DNA of 64,000 bases from Areca catechu (GCA_021397845.1 CM038053.1:81901157-81965156), one strand, 5' to 3'; counted from the stretch's first letter, positions 31,482 through 43,806 are shown. Numbers and translations: made by a program. Notes: generated from the sequence alone by a model not told the origin.

Positions 31482-33060
31482 TATCAAAATTCATAAATCT
31501 AATAAGTAACACACAAAAATCTTAAAATAATTTTTCAGAAAGTAGCGGAAGTCTAGATTAAACTCTTTAACTAATGCAAGATAGATCTAATTTAATCACC
31601 TATAGATCTAATACATATGCATGGAATCAAAGCAAAAACTTGAAATACATAATCTAAAATATGGATTAGATCATACCTATTTATGCTTAATCCATCTTTT
31701 AACATTTAGATTTGGATGTTTCTTAGTTTCGATGTAGCTACACTAAAATCTGGATTAGATCATACTTGTTTACGCTTAATCCATCTTTTAACATTTAGAT
31801 TTGGATGTCTCTTAGTTTCGATGTAGTTGCACAAATGTCTAGGCTTTACAGGTATCTATATAGAGCTAACTTGATCTAAAAGTGCCCTTTGATTCCCGAG
31901 ATGCTATCTCTCTTGCAAATATGTCTTTAATAGGGTTGGATTTTCAACTTCTACTTGAATCTTCTCAAGATTCAAGAAGAAGGTAGCAACTATTAGCACA
32001 AACCTTTTATACTAGAAGGAAGATGATTGCATGAACACTTCATGCTAGAAGGAGGAAGAGAGGAAGAAGAGAAGGGAGAATTCTGCTCTATTTCTTTTCT
32101 CTCATACTGACTCTTAGTGTATGGCATAGATGGCATGGAGAAAGCAAGAATGGGGCATAGAATGAAAAGAGGGGACACCTATCTTAATTTTTTTCATAGA
32201 AATTCAGTGATGAAAATTAAGACAGATCAGCCCCATCCTCTTGAGCTTGAATGAAACTCAAACTCCAATTAGTTTGGATAAGAGCCAAACCCCTAACCAG
32301 GTGTTCTAGAAGGGGGCTTCAACTATTGGCACCTCATAATTCTTTCATGAAAAACCATCACAAATATCTTTGGACACCATCCTCCTTATGTGCACAACCT
32401 CTTAGGTTCTTTTTGGGCTTGGAATTAAGGGAGAGAATCCTAATCCAACTAGATTTAATTCCTAATCCAATAAGAAATTGATTCAAATCCTATATAAATC
32501 CAACTAAACTTGATTTGATTGAAACTCTAATACTAATTTGATTAGGATTTAAGTCTAATTCCTAATTGGATTGGAAACCTAATTCGAATCCATGTCAAAT
32601 TGATTTGAGTCAAATCCTAATCCTAATTTGATTTGGATTTAAGTCCAATTCCTAATTGGATCAAAAAATCCAATTTGACTTGAATAAAATTAAGCCTAAT
32701 TTAATTTAATTAAAATTAGAATGATCTAATCAAATTGTAACTATTGCAACTAAGTCCTCCTTAATAATCACTCTAACTTGTAACTCTTACAAATTAGCCC
32801 ATTTATCAATCAAATTGATAATTAGGCTTCATCTAACTTATTGATCAAGTTTAAACCCTTATTATATGTTATCTCATAGGTCCTATTCTGTCTGGTAGTG
32901 AGACATACTATGATTTTCATCGTAGTATCATGACACCCTTTTTGATGGTTTGGAATGATTCTAACTCACCTCCATCAAGGATCATTGATCTGAAAATTAT
33001 TGAAGTGACTTTTTACAATCCACTAGTGACATCTAGTAGCATGTAGTGGCAACTCCAACA
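31482..33060 (-). repeat. LTR H (minimum extent; may continue to about 34020)
   Basis: Begins next to the primer site (CTATCAAAATTC, LTR end TTTGATA on the minus strand). A possible LTR start is TGTTGGAGTTGCC at 33060 on the minus strand. Repeated phrases CTAATTGGATT, AATTTGATTAGGATTTAAGTC (32480-32720) fill its middle. An alternative right border is near 34020, because 33061-34020 is also non-coding LTR-like sequence. No partner LTR is in the window, so the border is not proven. Confidence 0.5.
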
Positions 33061-34020
33061 GATTAGATATAAAGAATCCCTAGGTATAGTTATCATGTGA
33101 TTTAATTCTTCTATCGAAAATCTGGATAAGACTAAGGTTATGGAAAATTCATCAAACCCATCAGCTATCATATGTAAGATTTGTTTGACTCATGTTGATG
33201 ATGTAAATATTAATGAACAACTCTTTTTCATTCTTCACAATACCATGATCATGATTTTAGAAGTCAGTCTCATAAATCAACATAGGATTATTCCTCATCT
33301 ACCAAGGTCAATAGATCCCATTTAGATGTGCAACCACTCCTACAATAGACTTACTGTAGCCAACATATATTGCAAAGATCCAAATGGTCATGGATTTTAT
33401 AAATTAGTCTCACAAATTACATAGAATTATTCCTCATCTACCAAGGTCAATAGATCCTATTTAGTTGTGCACCCTACTCCTATAATAGATCTATTATAGC
33501 AAACATTATACAAAGACTCAAATGATAGGAGACTAAGTGATATGCAATCAAACTATAATAATCCCACTATGAGCAATCGAGGCACTGCAAGTCAAAGAAC
33601 TACTTCACATAACTACAACATCGAAAAGTTACTGATGAGTGAATAGACATCCAAGTGATTCTTGTTCTTTAGTTATGCTCAGTACTATTGTCCCTAATAA
33701 TGACCCCACACTTGTTCTAGTGTCCCCCACATTATAGACTCGAGACCCGTCTATGAAGTGATCCATGCACCAATCTTAATAGATCAATCACTATCCCTGT
33801 GATGATCCTATGATCGAGAATAATTTAGAAATTAATATTAATGACACATACCTCAAATACTCAATTCTTGAGAATATGTATCATCCTCTATAATTCCTTG
33901 GATGATACATAGACACATATATACCATGTATGGAAAAAAAACTAATTTAAGAAATTTAAATACAAAATTATATCCTAGAAAGAAAAATTTGCATATACCA
34001 GATTAGCTTCTTGGCAAACA
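33061..34020. repeat. LTR-like non-coding sequence with a 140-bp duplication
   Basis: Two copies of an approximately 140-bp unit start at 33265 and 33405. Both hold AGTCTCA-AAAT, ATTATTCCTCATCTACCAAGG, TCAATAGATCC and ACTCCTA-AATAGA. There is no coding sequence; a 61-codon frame at 33140 is not credible. Probably part of LTR H or its neighbour. Confidence 0.5.
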
Positions 34021-35600
34021 TTTAATAAGAAGATCCTTGTCTAGGATCCTATGTGGACTACTATTGGAGGGTACACACTTTGATGCCTTATGAAAACCAA
34101 ATTGAATTAGATAATGATGTGATTCCAGGTAATTGGCTAACCTATTTTACTATTACTGATGTTTGATTGTACATCTATAATGGACACTTGGTATGGATGG
34201 TGATTAGCATTTTTTCATTAGATGATTACAAGTGATGTAGGGGGAACCCCTTACCCTTAGTATCAGTATCTCTAAGCAAGATAAAGGCACAGGAGGTTAA
34301 TAGCACCCTTAAGATGAACACAAATAGCACTTCAACCTTTCTCAGTACTATCAAACCTTAGTATCAGGCCCTTAACCTTCAGGATATTTATGTGCAAAGC
34401 ATTTGCTAAGAAAGAACATCAATCAGATATCTATAATAAAAGTGAATAGGTATTATCAAAGCTACCTCTTGAATTTCTTAATGGAATAATACCAGTTATA
34501 TGCCATCTCTGTGAGATGCCTCATCAAACATTCATCCTCAGTACCTAAAGGTATGAATATACCATTAGATCCCTCAGTCCTTATAATGGACCTTCACCCT
34601 TCTAACATTCAGGGTATCCCTTCTAGATAGACAAGGGTAATATCTCAAGACCATTAGTCTAGAAGCCCTCAGCCCACTTAAGTTTAGCAAATCAATAGCC
34701 TCGCCTGGTCCCTCAGTCGAAAGTCAATAAAATCGTAAGGCAACATACCATCAGACAATATAAGAATAAAACGAAAGGTAGAACCTTGGCTTGGACCTCC
34801 TGTCCGATTGATATTTTACCCTGGCCAACCTTTGACCCCTTAGCCTTGGTCTAGTCGACCATCCCTAGCCAAACCGACCCTTAGCCTAGGGGACTATCAG
34901 TCTTGTCAATCTCTCCTTTGGTCAACTCTTGGGGACCTTTGGCCTAATTGAGCTCCGGTGCACTAATAATCCCATCAAAAACTCTCAAGCACTAAAGGAA
35001 GACCCTTATTCATTGGGCCATTAGAGATCGAGATCTCCCTTAATTATTTGATTAATAAGATAGGCAAAAATATGCCCAAGAATCCCTCGGCCAAGAAAGC
35101 TTTCATCCATGATGCAAGTTTGAGATAGGGGGAAATCAAAATCCTTCCATAGTACATCTCCTAAGAAGAACCAGAACACATCTAAAAATTCCTCAGCATA
35201 ATGAACCTTCAGCCCTGATGTTGGTTCCCAAGCCGATCATAAAACCTTATACTAAAAGATAGATATAGTTGCTTGATGGTACTCTATAAAATGGTCGAGG
35301 GAGGAATCTACCGATGCTCATTTCTATGCATGCCTCGATATGGATAAATAGCCAAATCCCATAATCCGTAGAAAATCCTTGCAATCAAGGGAACATGACT
35401 CATTATGGCCTGCAATGTCCATTGCCATTAAAGAAAATGGCTGACAGTGAAAATGAGACATATTCTTTTAAATGGGAGGTAGACATTCTAGACAAACGGA
35501 ATGATTCCCTAACAGATATTGTACCAGCATCTGGTGCCTTATCAATCTACATCAACCCATTGAAGCATTTTGCATATTCTAAAAATGCACTTGTTACTTG
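34021..35600. other. Unclassified repeat-like sequence without a gene
   Basis: Pyrimidine-rich phrases CCCTCAG, CCTTAG and ACCTTGG recur at 34240-35200. I cannot assign it. The position before a strong TATA box at 35603 suggests the U3 of a plus-strand LTR. Confidence 0.35.
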
Positions 35601-35602
35601 CC

Positions 35603-35610
35603 TATAAAAG
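35603..35610 (+). promoter_or_regulatory. TATA box, probably of an LTR
   Basis: TATAAAAG in context GCCTATAAAAGGGAGTTCC, the strongest core-promoter-like match in 34-36 kb. No credible coding frame follows. Confidence 0.45.
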
Positions 35611-35974
35611 GGAGTTCCTTGAGAGTTGTTAACCCCTGGAATGATTTTGATGATTACAAAATATTGGAGCTTGTATGCTTTATTAATTCTTTTAATTACT
35701 CAAGAAATGTTGCAGGAAAGTATGTATCTTTATATCAATTGGTTTTCTATCTAGTTGAGATGTATTCAATATTATATGAACTCATATGCACTTCAAGTTG
35801 TAAAGCCCTAATTTTTCATCCATGTAATCTTGTAAAAAGGGCTCTAAATAGTAAAAATGAGTTGCAAGTACGTTAGATATATTTGGTAAGCTTTTGAAGC
35901 TTTCTGGAAGACTTGCTCTTGTTGGAATCTTGAATTAAAGAAGTTTGGACAAGTTTAAAGCATAAAAGAATTTT

Positions 35975-36360
35975 TTGCAAGAGTCGACTCATGGACCAAG
36001 AGCTGACTCCTATTCTGGGATGGCACAAAAATTTAAAGTTTTAGAAGTTCGAGCCGACTTGAGCCTTAAGAGCAGACTCGATGAAGAACTTATATTTTTG
36101 GTGTTTGAGACCTCGAGCCGACACAAGCCCAGAATAGCCGACTCATCCAGAGTTTATGTTGTTGGTGATTGTGACTTCGAGCCAACTCAGCCTTGAAGAG
36201 TTGACTCCTGCAGAATTTATTTTTCCATTGACTAAGAGTTCGAGTTGACTCAACCTAGAAGAGCCGACTCACCAAGAACTTTTATTTGGGTTGTCTGAGA
36301 CTTCAAGTTGACTCATGCTTGTCGAGCCGACTTCGAGCCGACTCACCAAGAACTTTTATT
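35975..36360 (+). repeat. Array of CGAGCCGACTC-type dyads upstream of ORF R
   Basis: At least eight GAGTCGACTC or GAGCCGACTC motifs spaced 20-60 bases apart, with repeated phrases (CCAAGAACTTTTATTTGGGTTG twice). It corresponds in position to the dyad array at 58900-59105 of element S, which also lies just upstream of the extra ORF. An open frame at 35975-36196 merely translates the repeats. Confidence 0.65.
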
Positions 36361-36539
36361 TGGGTTGTGCGGACTGTAGTAGAGGAAAGAAGAGCGAAGA
36401 GAAGATTGGACACTTCAAGTTCCATTGAAGAGCCACATGAAGAATAGCAAGATGCTCCGGAAGCTTCAAGGCAAGTTGTTCTTATAGGAAACAGGAAAGT
36501 TACTATGGATGATGTGTTGATTTTACTTTTCTTGAACAA

Positions 36540-37720
36540 GAAAATCTAAGAGTAGGGAATTGGCTCATTGCACAAGGGTGGAAATCTTTTTGTATGATGA
36601 ATTTACCTACATTCCAAACTTAGTAAGATAATTTTTTGAAAATATGTCCCTTGGCACATTTCATGTAGAATCAATTGTTAAAGAGAAGCACATTGAGATA
36701 AATAAGTAGAAGTTAAGTGATATTCTTCAAATCCTTAAGGAAGGGGAGAGCTTTTTAGTGTTAAAAGAGAAACAAAAGACTTTGAGGATAACTTTTGAGA
36801 GGACTGATGTTTCCAGTATAATGCATGTCAGGGCAAACCAACTATCCTTGGAGATGAGATTGATTTATAATATTATTAGCCATGTTTTTCTACCCAGAAC
36901 TGGTAGTTTTGATTGGTTGAGTGAAAGGGATCTTGTATTTATGAGATGTTTGGTTGAGGTGGAGGCCCTCAACTTACCTTATATCATGATATCCCAGATG
37001 CGGGAAGCAGCTCGTAGGGCATGAGCTTGTCTTCGTTATGGCATGGTTTTTACACTGCTCTTTCAGGATGCCAAAGTGGATTTATCTGTGAAGACAGCAG
37101 GCTTCTACTTCATACAGACAGATATAATGTAAGGTCATTGAGCAAGATGGGATTTCTGAAGGTTCATGGGCATTGGATCAGGCAGACTTCCGGACTACCA
37201 GCGACACATTTTGATGGGGAGTCAAATGAGGATTACTAGATTGGTTAGGCATAGGGTACTGAGGCTGAGCTATAGATTGATGAGGATGGACCTTCTGAGC
37301 TAGCTCCTTCTACACCTCATTCACCTGTGAGAGGATCTACTGCTGATGGTTTAGGTGATGGTCATAGGTTGCAGCTTATTCTGGATGAAATATCTACTCT
37401 ACAGAGAGGTAAGGCAGAGATGGATGACAGGATAGTGGCACTTCAGACTGAGATGCATGATGGCTTCCAGCAGATATTATCGATTCTTCAGCAGATCAGG
37501 ATAGCCAGTCATTTAGCACCTCCTCCATCTTCACCTGGACCAGATATTCATGATGCTAACAATGCATAAGGAGAGGCAGAGCATACTACTGACATTCATA
37601 CTATAGCTACTCCTCCTGTTGGGCTTGGTAATAGTACTCAGGGTCAGAGCACTAGCATGATAGACATCCTGGTGACACAAGTTCTATTGACTACCAGCAC
37701 CCTTGCATTGTCTGATGATC
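36540..37720 (+). pseudogene. Fragment R: plus-strand copy of the SIRE-type extra ORF
   Basis: Homologous to the S extra ORF (58866-57317) but in the opposite orientation. Frame 36758-37024 contains ISHVFLPRTGSFDWLSERDL and LNLPYIMISQMREAARRA; S has VFLPRIGCFDWVSEKDM and LDLPFIMI, RKAARK. Next, frame 37327-37569 has a coiled-coil-like stretch LQLILDEISTLQRGK and a Pro-rich tail, as S has. The region resembles the putative plant transposon-protein type often found after pol in plant copia elements. Several stops and frameshifts. It ends where the S LTR begins, near 37728. Confidence 0.65.
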
Positions 37721-38110
37721 CTCCTTCTGGAATTGGGAATTTGAAAAATTTAAACAGATAATGTGCAATTAAAATTCCTTTTAAAGTGTTAGGTGCTGTG
37801 GCAGATTTATAATTTGTAGAAGCTAAATAAGAATGAAGAAGCACAGCACAAACACAGGATTTATAGTGGTTCGGAGCAATTCAGCTCCTACGTCCACTAC
37901 CCAAGATACCACTTGGGATTTCCACTATATTCACACCCGAATATAGTACGATTGTTTTACGAATGACAATCCAAAACCTTTACACTTTGGTTTTAATGGG
38001 ATCACCAAAGAAACCAACACCCTTTGATTTTAAATAGATCACCAAAGAAACCCAACTTGGTTTTCACAGGATCATCAAGAGCCTAACTTGGTTTTACCAG
38101 GATCACCAAG

Positions 38111-39393
38111 TGGTGGGGACACCAGAGGCACCAGAATAATATATAGGCTTCTTAACCCTCTGTGGATTACCTAGTCATATTCTAGTCCATTTGTAATAAG
38201 GGCTTAGTCCATCTGAGTCTATTTTAGTTTGTCATTTGAGTTTTTGAGTTGTCATTTCAGTTCAGTATTAATCAGCTCATGTTGAGCTAGTTCAGTCCAG
38301 TGCTAGTCAGCTCATGTTGAGCTAATTTTATTTTTTTGAGTCCTGTCCAAGCACACTGAAGACTCAAGACCACATCATATAAGTGAAGACCAAGTCCAAC
38401 CAATTTGAAGACATGAAAGTGAAGCCCAAATCCAACCCAGCTTGAAGATTTGAAGACCTGAGAAGGAGAAATCAGAAGCCTGGAGCCCTGAACTGTAGCC
38501 TGTAGTTAATTGGGCCAGATGAAGCCCCAGGAGGGAACCATGGAGCCAAACCAGCTTATGGACACCCCCCTGGTCAGCCTCCCTATGGTCACCTCCCTTG
38601 GCCGACCAAAGGGAGAGGCAGAGAGTATCCTTGTGTCATATGGAGAGAGTGGGCTAGGGTTAGGACTTTGTGTGGGAATGATATTCATTTGTAATGACAT
38701 ATGTGTCCTTGCTTGGGCCTATTTAAAGAGGACCCCTTCACATGTATGAGGTGATTATTTTGATGAATAAAAATTCTATTGAGTTCTTTTCTTGCTGTGT
38801 GCCTCCCTGCTATGTGCATTAAGGGATCTTGTGTGAGCCTGAAGTTCTGCTGAAGTGCTACCCGAAGAAACCCTAGCCGACCAACCTTCTTCCAAGCCTC
38901 CAAGCCTCTTCTTCCAACACGCCCCTTGCTGCCTTTTCTAAAATTTTTCTTGTTTCCAACTTTGTTTTCTCACCCTTGATGGTTGTTTGCAGGTCCCCGA
39001 GTTCCTATGAACCCAACGACTCTAGCCGGGCCGCAATCGGACCACCGAGCAGAAAGCCAGGAATTCACGGGCCTCCGGCTTGATTTTCCAGGCCGCATCC
39101 ATCGAGGAACGAGTGATGTCTTCACTGCAATCTTCCCAGGCACATTAGACATTGCTAGGTACACCCCCTATATTCTCCAGTAATTTTATTGTAGATGAAC
39201 TGGCCCTAACCGAGGCTTCTCAGTCTCGATGATCCCCTTTTTACTACTTCTTAGGTCCTGATTGCATGCGTAGCTTCTAAAATTCATATAGAACCCTCTA
39301 CATTTTATTTTGATATGATATTTATGACTTAACCACCTCACCCCGCATATAAAACATAAAAAAAATAATCGCACGCATATTAGTTTTGCATCA
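38111..39393 (+). repeat. LTR K, 5' copy
   Basis: Starts TGGTGGGGACACCAGAGG and ends TTTTGCATCA. TATA-like TATTTAAA at 38720-38727. Contains a duplicated phrase TCAGCTCATGTTGAGCTA (about 38270-38330). Confidence 0.9.
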
Positions 39394-39395
39394 TC

Positions 39396-39407
39396 TGGTA
39401 TCAGAGC
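39396..39407 (+). other. Primer-binding site of element K
   Basis: TGGTATCAGAGC, perfect, two bases after the LTR. Confidence 0.88.
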
Positions 39408-40336
39408 TTAGATTAGGGGCTCATTTTTCTGCACCTATCATAGTCTGTATATAGACTATTCTTTTAATTGTTTCTCCCTCTCAAGACACCAAAAATTCTG
39501 ATTTCTATTTTTCTGGATCATCTTAATTAATTTTACAAAATTCTTGCAGATTTTATTTTGGTCTGTGCAGTTTCTGCAAGTCAAAATATAGGTTGCAAAT
39601 TTTTGGCTCTATTTTTCAACAAGACAATTTGGAAGGTTTAGGGTTTTGTTTAGCATCTCTTTTATTTTTAGTATGTTTCTAGTATATTAGGTCATTGGCT
39701 GCAAATTATATTTCTGCAAAAGAACAAAAAAAAAAATACATATAAAAGCTACCCAAAATACTTAAACCCTAATTTTGCATCATCTGCCTGCCATCATTGC
39801 ATAAACTACCTTTAAGGGCACTCTGCTATGTCAGATGGGGGGAGGATTTGATCACCTCTCCTTAGCCCAAAACCACATCCCCTGCATTTGGTCCCAAGCC
39901 TAATTTTAAATCTATTAGACTTCATTTGCCCTAGTGGGCTAGGGATAGCAACTGGTCGGGTCCGGGCTAAGTGTCAGATCATTGTGTCAAGCTAACCTGT
40001 GTGTGCCTTGTGCTTAGTGTCTAGAACGGTGGTTCAGGGATTCAGTCCGAAGGGTTGTGTGCTGGTCCGCCTACCTAGCCAATCTTTGATTGGTGTCTAG
40101 GATTGGCAATCAGGGACCTAACACTCTCCTTACACCTCCTGCTGAGTACAGGGTTACTATAGGCTGTTTGCCACCCTGATTGAGCATCTAGTTGGACTCT
40201 AGGTCTAGGGAGCTGTAGTGGTTTGATCGAGTCTTGCATGAGCACTAGCTTAGGAGTCGATGTGTGTGTTTGATTGCATGACGATTAGATTAGAAGTCCA
40301 ATATCGATAGACTTAATCCAATTCAACTAGTGGACC
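39408..40336 (+). other. Leader of element K, non-coding
   Basis: AT-rich, then the shared block at 39930-40140 (GGTCGGGTCCGGGC, TTGGTGTCTAGGATTGGCAATC). No gene. Confidence 0.6.
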
Positions 40337-41100
40337 ATGGAGTCCAATCCTAGGAGAACCCAATACTCTGACCCATATAGGGAGCCAATCCTAGGAGAAT
40401 CCAATACTTTGACCATATAGGGAGCCAACCTTAGGAGAACCCCATACGATGATCCATCCATCTTGAACCTAACCATAGGAGACCCAAAATGATTACTTGA
40501 ACCAAGATGAACGAACCATTAGGAGCACCCAACCTTATGTACCCCTGTTTGATGGAAGACCAGATCCTAAGGTGTATACTAAATGGGAGGATGTGATGGA
40601 TCAGTACTTTGAGTATACTGGGATGTCAAAGTTAGAAAAGATTAGTTTGGTTGCACATGGGTTAATCAGATATGCCAAGCAACATTGGGAACGTACTGAG
40701 GATGAATGTTATCGATGGGGAAACGAAATACATACCTGGAAAGCCATGAGAAGTAAATTGAGAGAGGAGTACCTAGGTGAATCTTATGAATTCAAACTTT
40801 AGACCAATGGTACAAATTGAAACAAGGGAACATGACTGTGTCTGAGTACATTAACCAATTTAACGAGTTTAGTAGGAAATGTAACATAGTCGAACCTGAG
40901 TCTAAGATCATGGCTAGATTTTAGGATGGCCTGCATAGGGATATCCGGTGGGAGCTGTTTCATTGGCAAATTCAGGATCTAGAGGAAGCCTATCACCTAG
41001 CTAGAGTATTTGAGTTATATCAGAGGGAACTCATGATCAGTCAATCTAAGTCTAATAAGGTTAATTCCCTTAAACCTCAGTCCAAACCTAGCTGACTTCC
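40337..41100 (+). pseudogene. Gag of element K
   Basis: ATG at 40337 opens into three copies of a 40-42-bp unit (SNPRRTQYSDPYREP) at 40339-40460; the second copy lost two bases. Frame 40497-40802 then gives MNQDERTIRSTQPYVPLFDG, KVYTKWEDVMDQYFEYTGMS and TWKAMRSKLREEYLG, the retrotrans_gag core. A frame change at about 40800 leads to DQWYKLKQGNMTVSEYINQF and RWELFHWQIQDLEEAYHLAR, ending near 41090. The zinc knuckle is missing. Element A's Gag starts almost identically. Confidence 0.8.
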
Positions 41101-41640
41101 TTTAGACCAGCCTACTACTCCTATCCCATTAGTTTGCAAGGCAAAGATCCTAGAATCCATTAATGAGCCTAAGGTAGAAGTGTATGAGGCTGATTCTAGT
41201 TTAGTAGATGAATACGAGGGAGAGGACTTTGAAGAGGATGAACCCCCTGAAAATTAGAGAGAAAGAAAACTCCTGAACCCACTAAGACATCTAAAGAGGC
41301 CACCTATGAGTTTAGTCTAGTAGAGGAACCTATAGTGGAAGAACAATTAAAGGAGAAGAACTTAGATACTGGTGCTAGAACCTTACCCAAAGAAACTATG
41401 GAGGAGAGCCAAATTATAGAGACTAGTCCTAAAATACAAGAACCAGAATAATTTCTTAAGGACCTGATCTTTTTGAATCAGTACTCCCAAGATGAGCCCC
41501 CTCCCATAGTTCCCATTGAGGACCTCTTCCCAAAAATTATTGACCCATCCTTCCATAGCATGGACCTTTTCTTGCCTAGAGACATAACCCAATGCTCATA
41601 CATTAAGGCCAGTCTCTTTAGCCCAGAACCAGTCCCTGAA
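41101..41640 (+). pseudogene. Acidic linker of element K
   Basis: Reads PKVEVYEADSSLVDEYEGED, FEEDEPPEN and a stop; then, in other frames, SLVEEPIVEEQLKE and VPIEDLFPKIIDPSFHSMD. It aligns with linkers in B and E. In A the same linker leads into protease, which is absent here. Confidence 0.65.
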
Positions 41641-41678
41641 TCCCTTCCTATTCCCTACCCTTTCCTGAGTCTTTACAT

Positions 41679-41872
41679 GTGTCTAGAACTATTAGGCTAC
41701 ATTTTGTTGAGGTTACTAGGTTGCAAGAATCCATAGAGCCCATCCCATTTGCTACCTACTTTTGGCAGATCCTTTGGCATCTATTAGGAGTTACTAGCAA
41801 GTTTTCTTCTACATGTCATCTATCAACCACAACTCATGCCCCATACCCAAGTTGTAGTTAAGATCTAATAAA
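41679..41872 (+). pseudogene. Conserved non-pol segment of element K (FATYFW protein)
   Basis: A 60-codon frame: SRTIRLHFVEVTRLQE, PIPFATYFWQILWHLLG (FATYFW 41748-41765), then KFSSTCH. The C-terminal QT-VKPRE block is replaced. AATAAA at 41867-41872. Aligned with C, B and E copies. Confidence 0.6.
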
Positions 41873-41974
41873 CCTCTTTCAATTGGAATGCAGAGTCAAG
41901 TCTATTAGGTGTTAGTTTGAGTCCTTTGCATCACTTGTTAGGAGTCTGCATGTGCCTAGCATGTTCACCACCTA

Positions 41975-42510
41975 CACTAATTTTGAAACCAACTGGCTAT
42001 TTCCCGAAGAAGGGCCAAAGAACTTGATGTAGTGGATTTTGTCATGGTTAGGCTTAGGCCTAAAAGAAGCTTCATGCTCGTGGAGTCGGACCTTTTAAAG
42101 TGTTAAAGAAGGTTGATCAAATGCCTATGTATTAGACTTGACTTGGATATGGGCATTAGTTCTACCTTCTATATTACAGACCTGGTTGAGTACAGGAAAC
42201 CGGTAGCGATACCCAGTGAGGCCTTTGGACCTATCCCTTCTGTTAAGAGTGACCCTTATCCAGAGTGTCCACCAATTAATTGGCCTGAGAGAGGAGAACG
42301 GATCGAGCATATCCTGGATGATCAAGCCATTATGACCTGGGGTCGCGACTATCAACGCTACCTAGTCCGATGGCAAGGTCGGCAAGAGTTGGACGATTCG
42401 TGGATTTCTCGAGAGGACTTGCAGCACCTCAACCCAGACCCCCTCGAGAGATATGTGAGCCAGCTTGATCTTCACTCAATAGGGTCGAGTTCCTCCCACC
42501 TCGGGAGAAT
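41975..42510 (+). pseudogene. Integrase tail and near-intact chromodomain of element K
   Basis: Integrase C-terminal traces (about 41985-42110) lead into the frame 42113-42574. This reads LDMGISSTFYITDLVEYRKP, then INWPERGERIEHILDD, then WGRDYQRYLVRWQGRQELDD and SWISREDLQHLNPDPLERY. That is a full chromodomain with no stop; the three aromatic cage positions are plausibly Y, W and W. The frame runs through the polypurine tract (TCGGGAGAA, ending 42510) some 20 codons into the 3' LTR. Confidence 0.8.
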
Positions 42511-43806
42511 TGGTGGGGATACCAGAGGCACCAGAATAAGACAGAGGCTTATCAACCCTCTATGGATTACCTAGTCATATCCGAGTCCATTTGTAATAAG
42601 GGCTTAGTCCATCTGAGTCCATTTTAGTTTGTCATTTGAGTCTTTTGAGTTATCATTTCAGTTCAGTATTATCAGCTCATGTTGAGCTAGTTCAGTCCGG
42701 TGCTAGTCAGCTCATGTTGAGCTAATTTTATTTTTTTGAGTCCGTCCAAGTACACTAAAGACTTGAGACCACATCATACAAGTAAAGACCAAGTCCAACC
42801 AGTTTGAAGATATGGAAGTGAAGCTCAAGTCCAACCCAGCCTGAAGATTTAAAGACCTCAGGAGGAGAAATCAGAAGCCTGGGAGCCCTGAACTGCAGCC
42901 CATAGCTAATTGGGCCAGATGAAGGCCTAGGAGGGAACCAGGGAGCCAAACTAGCTTATGGAAACCCCCCTTGGTCAGTCTCCCCTATGGTCACCTCCCT
43001 TGGCCGACCAAAGGGAGAGGGAGAGAGTATCCTAGTGTCATATGGAGAGAGTTTGGGGGAGAGTGGGCTAGGGTTAGGACTTTGTGTGGGAATGATATTC
43101 ATTTGTAATGACATATGTGTCCTTGCTTGGGCCTATTTAAAGAGGACCCCTTCTCATGTATGAGATGATTATTTTGATGAATAAAAATTCTATTGAGTTC
43201 TTTTCTTGCTGTGTGCCTCCCTGTTGTGTGCATTAAGGGATCTTGTGTGAGCCTGAAATCCTGCCGAAGTGATGCCCGAAGAAACCCTAGCCGATCAACC
43301 TTCTTCCAATCCTCCAAGCCTCTTCTTCCAACATGCCCCTTGCTGCCTTTTCTGAAATTTTTCTTGTTTTTAGCTTTGTTTTCTCACCCTTGACAGTTGT
43401 TGTAGGTCCCTGAGTTCCTACGAATCCAATGACTCTAGGGGCCGCAATTGGACCACCGAGCAGAAAGCCGGGAATCCGCGGGCCTCCGGCTTGATTTTCC
43501 AAATCGCATCCATCGAGGAATGAGTGATCTCTTCACTACATCTTCACCAGGCACATCAAACATTGCTAGGTACACCCCCTGTATTTTCCAGTAATTTTAT
43601 TGTAGATGAACTGGCCATAACCGAGGCTTCTTAGTCCCAGCGATCCCCTTTTAACTGCTTTCTTAGGTCCTGATCTGCATACGTAGCTTCTAAAATTCAT
43701 ATAGAACCCTCTACATCTTATTTTGATCTGATATTTAGAATTTAACCACCTCACCCTATATATAAAACACAAAAAAAATAATCGCATGCATATTAGTTCC
43801 GCATCA
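42511..43806 (+). repeat. LTR K, 3' copy
   Basis: Starts TGGTGGGGATACCAGAGG and ends TTCCGCATCA, followed by CCAAG. Collinear with 38111-39393; about 25 extra bases near 43045. Confidence 0.9.

Larger units (their letters stand above)
38111..43806 (+). mobile_element. Element K: non-autonomous chromovirus, target duplication CCAAG
   Basis: LTRs 38111-39393 (1283 bp) and 42511-43806 (1296 bp) are flanked by CCAAG at 38106-38110 and 43807-43811. It has a Met primer site, leader, a fairly complete Gag core, acidic linker, conserved extra segment, integrase tail and the best chromodomain in the window. The internal region is only 3.1 kb; protease, RT, RNase H and integrase core are absent. Total 5.7 kb. 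It inserted into the S LTR. Confidence 0.92.

Noticed and set aside
34021..35900. Possible host gene exons between elements H and R
   Set aside because: Only short frames (up to 92 codons) with no domain, skewed composition and repeated phrases; splice sites do not link them into a plausible protein.
39396..39407. tRNA-like sequence at the Met primer sites (also 10226, 11221, 17680, 28311, 31469)
   Set aside because: Only the 12-base complement of a tRNA 3' end is present; no cloverleaf, so these are primer-binding sites.
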